Assembly (NCBI GenBank): GCA_035041965.1
Contig: JAPYMA010000632.1
Location: forward strand, 1-64,000
Direction of reading: 5' to 3'
DNA: 64,000 nt
From: Anisakis pegreffii
Taxonomy: Eukaryota; Nematoda; Chromadorea; Rhabditida; Anisakidae
The notes under the pieces are model-generated. The model ran no database searches. It saw only the letters and a list, made by a program, of their open reading frames with translations, and was not told where the DNA came from. This document shows positions 62,806 through 64,000 of this stretch, piece by piece. The position numbers and the translations under genes are program-made. How positions within the stretch are numbered: position 1 is the first letter of the stretch; each line of letters opens with the position of its first letter.

Positions 62806-63036
62806 ATGGGAAACGAGGAATTCCAGACACACGTAACAGCAGTTGCATATTCGTTCGCGTATGGCTTGTATGGCTCACGTCTGGATCTCACACATTCGTT
62901 TCTGGGTTATAGCACCAGCACCCCGTCAGATTCACGCACAACCCAGCTAATGCCACGGCCAGGTTTCGCTGGAAGCTCGCTCGCCTTCCTAAAACCCCCC
63001 GGGCTGTGCAAGCTACATTATGATCTTCATCACTAA
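62806..63036 (+). CDS. Possible coding fragment, unidentified
   Basis: ORF of 76 codons, or an exon from 62826 after the acceptor-like GGAATTCCAG. The composition is protein-like (YSFAYGLYGSRLDLTHSF, then TQLMPRPGFAGSSLAFLKPP) and is clearly richer in GC than the flanks. No domain is recognised and no neighbouring exon was found. It may be a gene fragment or part of a mobile element. Confidence 0.25.
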   Translation: MGNEEFQTHVTAVAYSFAYGLYGSRLDLTHSFLGYSTSTPSDSRTTQLMPRPGFAGSSLAFLKPPGLCKLHYDLHH

Positions 63037-63881
63037 CATTGAGATTATTGCGTGTTCAAGCTGATATCATTCAAAAAGTGACATAAATATACAAAGCCCA
63101 ATATGTTCTCTCGAATTAGCAGCATATTTTCGCTTGCTCGTCGTATCTAACATATAATATTTATAGTCGATAAGCAGAAGTCGTATTGGAATTCTACTGT
63201 ATGTTTTTGAAAATGAATTTTGAACCGATTACAGCGCTTGATTTTATTTGTGATCGTTTTGCTATGAGACAATAGCATATTGTTACTGATTGTTGAGGAA
63301 GTGAGTGAATCTTACGGCAATGCACCAAAATCGTGAACGTTAGATGAGCCCAAAAATAATGTTTGTTTAGTGGCATCTTCTGGATTTCCTTCTATTTAGA
63401 AAGTCGTAAACAGTTGTTGCGCATTTTTCAGTTCAACCACAATTGCTGGCATGGTTCGTGGACTTTCCCGAAAATTTGACTGAAATGGTTTTCGGGAAGA
63501 GGTGTTGCAGAACTGTGGAATTTTTGGTGCAAAATTCCTCAAAAATCTTCTTTTTTGCAAAATTTGTGGGAACAAAATTCCTCTTATGAACTCTTTCTTC
63601 TGTGTTGTCTAGTCCAGTGTTGATTAGATGATAACATCACCGATAGAATACAATTGAAGATACCACACTGAATGTGAACTCTAGCATCAATCGCTCTGCT
63701 TGTGTATACTGGGAACTTATATACTGATCAAAAATGTACAGATCAAATTGCAAGCAATCATAGAGGTTATCATCATTCGATCACTACAGATCATTACGTT
63801 TTGATCCTTGAACAACAAATATGACTCGCTTCAAGATGAGCGTAATCAAATCCCGAAATCCCAGGATTTTCCAAAACTTAA

Positions 63882-63917
63882 ATCCCGGGATCGGGATCAT
63901 CAATCCGATCCCGGGAT
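63882..63917. repeat. 13-bp perfect hairpin of CCCGGGAT type
   Basis: ATCCCGGGATCGG at 63882-63894 pairs exactly with CCGATCCCGGGAT at 63905-63917 around a 10-base loop. It is preceded by related words (TCCCGAAATCCCAGG). It resembles the ends of small DNA transposons. Confidence 0.8.
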
Positions 63918-64000
63918 CAAATTGATATAAATTCTTACATATATAGTCTCATTCAATCAAATGATCAGATAAAAACAGTTGCATGCACGATTTTGTTTGC

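Larger units (their letters stand above)
62307..64000. other. Upstream of eIF3a; mostly no gene
   Basis: The first part is the eIF3a promoter/5' UTR. A TTTCAG acceptor ends near 62359 on the minus strand, about 50 bases before the ATG. A GC-richer segment at 62820-63010 has a plus-strand ORF that I cannot identify. The rest is AT-rich and without gene signals. Confidence 0.4.

Noticed and set aside
1..64000. CRISPR arrays, bacterial operons, rRNA genes or an SL1-type leader RNA
   Set aside because: I saw no regularly spaced repeats, no rRNA-like sequence and no copy of the SL1 leader. All four main genes are eukaryotic and intron-rich.

Overview
The window is animal genomic DNA: AT-rich, with many short spliceosomal introns. 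The protein divergence, the introns of a few hundred bases and the candidate spliced-leader acceptors (TTTCAG just before start codons) suggest a nematode. The species cannot be named from the sequence.

Three conserved housekeeping genes can be rebuilt exon by exon with consistent reading phase. TMEM165/GDT1 (14602-16858, minus) is a Golgi Mn/Ca-H exchanger family protein of 316 residues. PI4KA (18302-35581, plus) is phosphatidylinositol 4-kinase III alpha, 43 exons and 2135 residues. eIF3a (53431-62306, minus) is the eIF3 scaffold, 20 exons and 1147 residues. A fourth multi-exon gene (37524-46217, minus) encodes an unrecognised single-pass membrane protein with long Gln/Pro/Met-rich repeats. 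It has a likely one-base homopolymer frameshift and two possible 3' ends. It is convergent with PI4KA. TMEM165 and PI4KA are divergent, with a possible small minus-strand gene between them.

The left end differs. A GC-rich three-exon gene at 1957-3873 encodes a tentative OTU-like cysteine-protease fold followed by two Cys/His zinc-knuckle motifs. It looks like mobile-element or transferred DNA. Its exons and 3' flank are packed with perfect short hairpins (at least 18, stems up to 15 bp, two with TTCG or GAAA tetraloops). Nothing about the protein obviously requires these, and they are the most unusual signal here. From 4 to 14 kb there is no convincing host gene, but there are several inverted-repeat elements: a 2.3-kb element with perfect 20-bp terminal inverted repeats, a 283-bp MITE, a 1.07-kb element with arms of about 80 bp, and a 22-bp hairpin.

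Other signals are a pre-miRNA-like hairpin in PI4KA intron 1, a plus-strand ORF of 147 codons nested in an eIF3a intron, a repeat family present in two neighbouring eIF3a introns, and unusually relaxed splice sites. In my PI4KA model only 13 of 42 donors have A at +3, none is GTAAGT, and 15 of 42 acceptors are AAG. The 46.2-53.4 kb interval is a gene desert as far as I can see.
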